Source: an uncultured Sutterella sp. (GTDB lineage Bacteria > Pseudomonadota > Gammaproteobacteria > Burkholderiales > Burkholderiaceae_F). From it: a stretch of 33,470 nucleotides of DNA. The notes beneath the pieces are model-generated. The model was not told the origin of the DNA and did not search any database. It saw only the letters and a program-made list of their open reading frames with translations. The position numbers and the translations under genes were made by a program. Below, one piece after another: positions 32,034 to 33,470 of the stretch (position 1 is its first letter; each line of letters opens with the position of its first letter). The stretch is taken from NCBI GenBank assembly GCA_900767875.1, contig CAAGAT010000063.1, forward strand, positions 1 through 33,470. Reading direction: 5' to 3'.

Positions 32034-32150
32034 TTGAGCGTGCTGATCTTCAACGATACGACCGAAATCACGACCTATGCGGGGATTGCTGTCATTATTG
32101 CGGCGGGCGTTTGGGCGAGCGTTGTCACCAAGCGAGCCAAGGATGGATAG
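32034..32150 (+). CDS. Possible 38-residue membrane peptide
   Basis: TTG 32034 to TAG 32150 gives a peptide with an acidic start (MSVLIFNDTTEITT), a hydrophobic segment (YAGIAVIIAAGVWASVV) and a basic end (TKRAKDG), a topology fitting a single-span membrane peptide. No Shine-Dalgarno near the TTG. It could instead be a fragment of a larger transporter-type gene. Confidence 0.25.
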   Translation: MSVLIFNDTTEITTYAGIAVIIAAGVWASVVTKRAKDG

Positions 32151-32219
32151 GTGGAAAGCAATAGGGTAGAAAAGTCCGGGAACGGAAATGTTCTTAAATA
32201 AAGAGCAACGGGAGCAGTC

Positions 32220-32242
32220 CGGAAGGCCTGGAAGACCTTCCG
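32220..32242 (-). terminator. Hairpin downstream of pdxY
   Basis: CGGAAGG and CCTTCCG (seven pairs, nine-base loop) lie 16 bases behind the pdxY stop codon on the minus strand. No T-run follows, so termination is only possible. Confidence 0.3.
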
Positions 32243-32257
32243 ACCGAAAGGTTGCGC

Positions 32258-33112
32258 TTAAGCGTCCCTCGTGCGCTCAATGAGCTTAGCGAGGCACGGC
32301 TCAAACTGCACGCCTTCGCGCACGTCCGCGCCCGTCTCGTGGGTGTAGGCGATGGCGGTCTCGGCAAAGTCAAGGGCCAAGGCCACCGCTTCTTGCAAAT
32401 TAAGATCGCGCATCAGCGCGCCCGTCACCACGCTCGCGAAGATGTCGCCCGTGCCGCAGGTGGTCAAACCAATGCGCTTGACGACGTGTTCGGTCATCGT
32501 GTCCGATGTCGCCTCGTAGGAGACGGTGCGGATCGTGTCGGCGCTGCCCGGCACGCTCGTGACGACCACGTACGTGGGGCCGAGCGCTGCGAGAGCGCGG
32601 CACATCGTCAAAAGCTCTTCCTTGCCTGGCACGGGAGCCTTGTCAAAGCCATCAAGCGAAAGTCCCAGAAGCAGACAGGCTTCCGTGTAGTTGGGCGTAA
32701 TCAAGGCCGCCTGAGCAATGAGGCCTTTCATCGACTCGACCATCGCCGCATCAAAGATTGGATAGAGCGCACCGTTGTCGCCCATGGCGGGATCCACCAC
32801 CGTCAGGGTCTGAGAAGTGCCAAAACGCTCGATCGTCTCGCGCACGAGGGCCACCTGATCGGCCCCGGACAAAAAGCCGCTGTAAATGGCGTCGTATTTG
32901 TAGCCGAGCTTTTGCCACTGATCGAGGTAGGCGCTCATTTTCTCGGTAAACGAGTCGAAGTGAAAGTCGCCGTAAGTGAGATTGTTGCTGAACCAGGCCG
33001 TGGGGAAAGGGCACACCTGGCTGCCCATGGCCGAAATGATCGGCATGGCGGCCGTGAGCGAGCATCGCCCGAAGGAGCAAAGGTCGTGGATGGCAAGAAC
33101 GCGCTTGGTCAT
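32258..33112 (-). CDS. pdxY: Pyridoxal/pyridoxamine kinase
   Basis: A 284-residue ribokinase-fold enzyme, the usual length for PdxY/PdxK. The start is MTKRVLAIHDLCSFGRCSL, with the substrate-binding N-terminal segment. Further marks: YDAIYSGFLSG, VVDPAMGDNG, ALITPNYTEACLLLG and TTCGTGDIFAS with the catalytic Asp of the GTGD motif. It phosphorylates pyridoxal or pyridoxamine with ATP in the vitamin B6 salvage pathway in the cytoplasm. The Shine-Dalgarno is weak (GGA at distance). It reads opposite to the HNH gene and is probably host backbone rather than cargo. PdxK and PdxY cannot be separated with confidence by eye. Confidence 0.85.
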   Translation of the reverse strand: MTKRVLAIHDLCSFGRCSLTAAMPIISAMGSQVCPFPTAWFSNNLTYGDFHFDSFTEKMSAYLDQWQKLGYKYDAIYSGFLSGADQVALVRETIERFGTSQTLTVVDPAMGDNGALYPIFDAAMVESMKGLIAQAALITPNYTEACLLLGLSLDGFDKAPVPGKEELLTMCRALAALGPTYVVVTSVPGSADTIRTVSYEATSDTMTEHVVKRIGLTTCGTGDIFASVVTGALMRDLNLQEAVALALDFAETAIAYTHETGADVREGVQFEPCLAKLIERTRDA

Positions 33113-33144
33113 TTCTATTTAATGTCCGTTAAGAGGAGGTCGAG

Positions 33145-33212
33145 GAGCGCGAAGCGCTCGCGCAGCCCAAGAATTCAACGGCGGATCCGAACAAGGAATG
33201 ATCCGGACCGTT
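33145..33212 (-). promoter_or_regulatory. Two inverted repeats in the pdxY leader
   Basis: GAGCGC-GAA-GCGCTC (33145-33159) is a tight hairpin. AACGG...CCGTT (33177-33212) encloses CGGATC...GATCCG, a larger two-part inverted repeat. Both lie 30-100 bases upstream of pdxY. Further up, TACAAT on the minus strand (about 33227-33232) is a possible -10, without a well-spaced -35. They may be an operator or RNA leader structures. Confidence 0.35.
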
Positions 33213-33337
33213 GGTGAACCAACTATTGTAACACCGTCGGTCGCGTCAAACCCATTGTGAGTAGGTTGAACGAATGAATAAGTAGTAGGTAGACTGGATC
33301 TGTTACATAACACTCATACTTTTCAACAAGATAAATC

Positions 33338-33368
33338 AAATAATATTTGGCGCGGAGAAATAATATTT
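33338..33368. repeat. Direct repeat AAATAATATTT at 20-bp period
   Basis: AAATAATATTT occurs at 33338-33348 and 33358-33368, exactly 20 bases apart, on the same face of the helix. Each copy contains TAATAT, a -10-like element. It sits upstream of the gene starting at 33402 and may be its promoter with operator. Confidence 0.45.
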
Positions 33369-33401
33369 ACATAATTGCAGTGCTCCTCATAGGAGACTGC
33401 A

Positions 33402-33470
33402 GTGAAGGTTGACTACGACAAATTTCCCGACATCCCGCCCGGCTACTCGACCAATTTCAACAAGGCCCGC
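33402..33470 (+). CDS. Partial unknown protein, first 23 residues (runs off right edge)
   Basis: GTG at 33402 has AGGAG six bases upstream, an excellent ribosome binding site, and opens the frame MKVDYDKFPDIPPGYSTNFN plus three residues to the window edge. The upstream 100 bases are AT-rich with promoter-like repeats, which supports a real start. The family is not recognisable from 23 residues. Confidence 0.6.
   Translation, partial: MKVDYDKFPDIPPGYSTNFNKAR

Larger units (their letters stand above)
31844..32257. other. Intergenic region behind the HNH gene
   Basis: About 410 bases of lower-GC DNA between the HNH gene (plus) and pdxY (minus), whose 3' ends face each other. Apart from a small hydrophobic frame (32034-32150) and a hairpin behind pdxY, listed separately, I see no gene, tRNA or att-like repeat. 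This is a plausible border between cargo and host backbone. Confidence 0.4.

Noticed and set aside
32252..33217. 321-codon plus-strand frame opposite pdxY
   Set aside because: Shadow of the pyridoxal kinase gene, whose motifs are clear on the minus strand.
33220..33255. sigma70 promoter TTGACG/TACAAT on the minus strand for pdxY
   Set aside because: Spacing is only 13 bases, too short for a normal promoter; kept only as a possible -10 in the leader entry.

Overview
The window is dominated by one long plus-strand operon (about 1963-25633) that encodes an F-type conjugative type IV secretion system. The genes follow the F-plasmid order: pilin traA, then traL, E, K, B, V, C, trbI, traW, traU, trbC, traN, traF, traH and traG. 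DNA is GC-rich (about 65-70 % in the core) with strong G/C third-position bias. Many genes are joined by ATGA or GTGA overlaps. This suggests a high-GC proteobacterium; a gut betaproteobacterium (Burkholderiales/Sutterellaceae-like) is my guess, not a demonstrated assignment. No relaxase, coupling protein, integrase or replication gene lies inside the window, so plasmid and integrative conjugative element cannot be told apart.

Layout. 1-146: start of an unknown minus-strand gene that runs off the left edge. 277-1257: an unknown minus-strand gene divergent from the tra operon. 1258-1962: a 0.7-kb regulatory region with three CCTT-N2-AAGG palindromes, an intrinsic terminator placed just before the ribosome binding site of the divergent gene, a cluster of TTGCG motifs and a possible tra promoter. 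1963-25633: the tra operon. It departs from F in four ways: TrbI has a very long charged N-terminal extension; a 340-residue gene of unknown function sits between traW and traU; traN is represented by two adjacent Cys-repeat genes; traF has a tandem repeat in its N-terminal tail. 25634-27602: a lower-GC patch with two short paralogous minus-strand genes just behind traG, a GIY-YIG nuclease gene and a gene remnant. 27692-30692: a restriction-modification pair on the minus strand (5-methylcytosine methyltransferase and PD-(D/E)xK endonuclease). 31004-31843: an HNH endonuclease gene, divergent from it. 32258-33112: a pyridoxal/pyridoxamine kinase gene, probably host backbone. 33402-33470: the start of a further gene, cut by the right edge.

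How the parts work together. TraA is the pilin. TraL, E and B are inner-membrane or envelope-spanning parts, TraK and TraV are the outer-membrane collar, and TraC is the ATPase. TrbI, TraW, U, TrbC, F and H assemble and retract the pilus. TraN and TraG stabilise mating pairs, and TraG also takes part in entry exclusion. The restriction and nuclease genes behind traG look like a defence cargo block. The most interesting spot is the junction at 24.4-26.2 kb: the C-terminal third of traG changes base composition and is followed at once by a pair of duplicated, possibly membrane-associated small genes. This is the place where F and SXT/R391 elements keep their exclusion specificity determinants.
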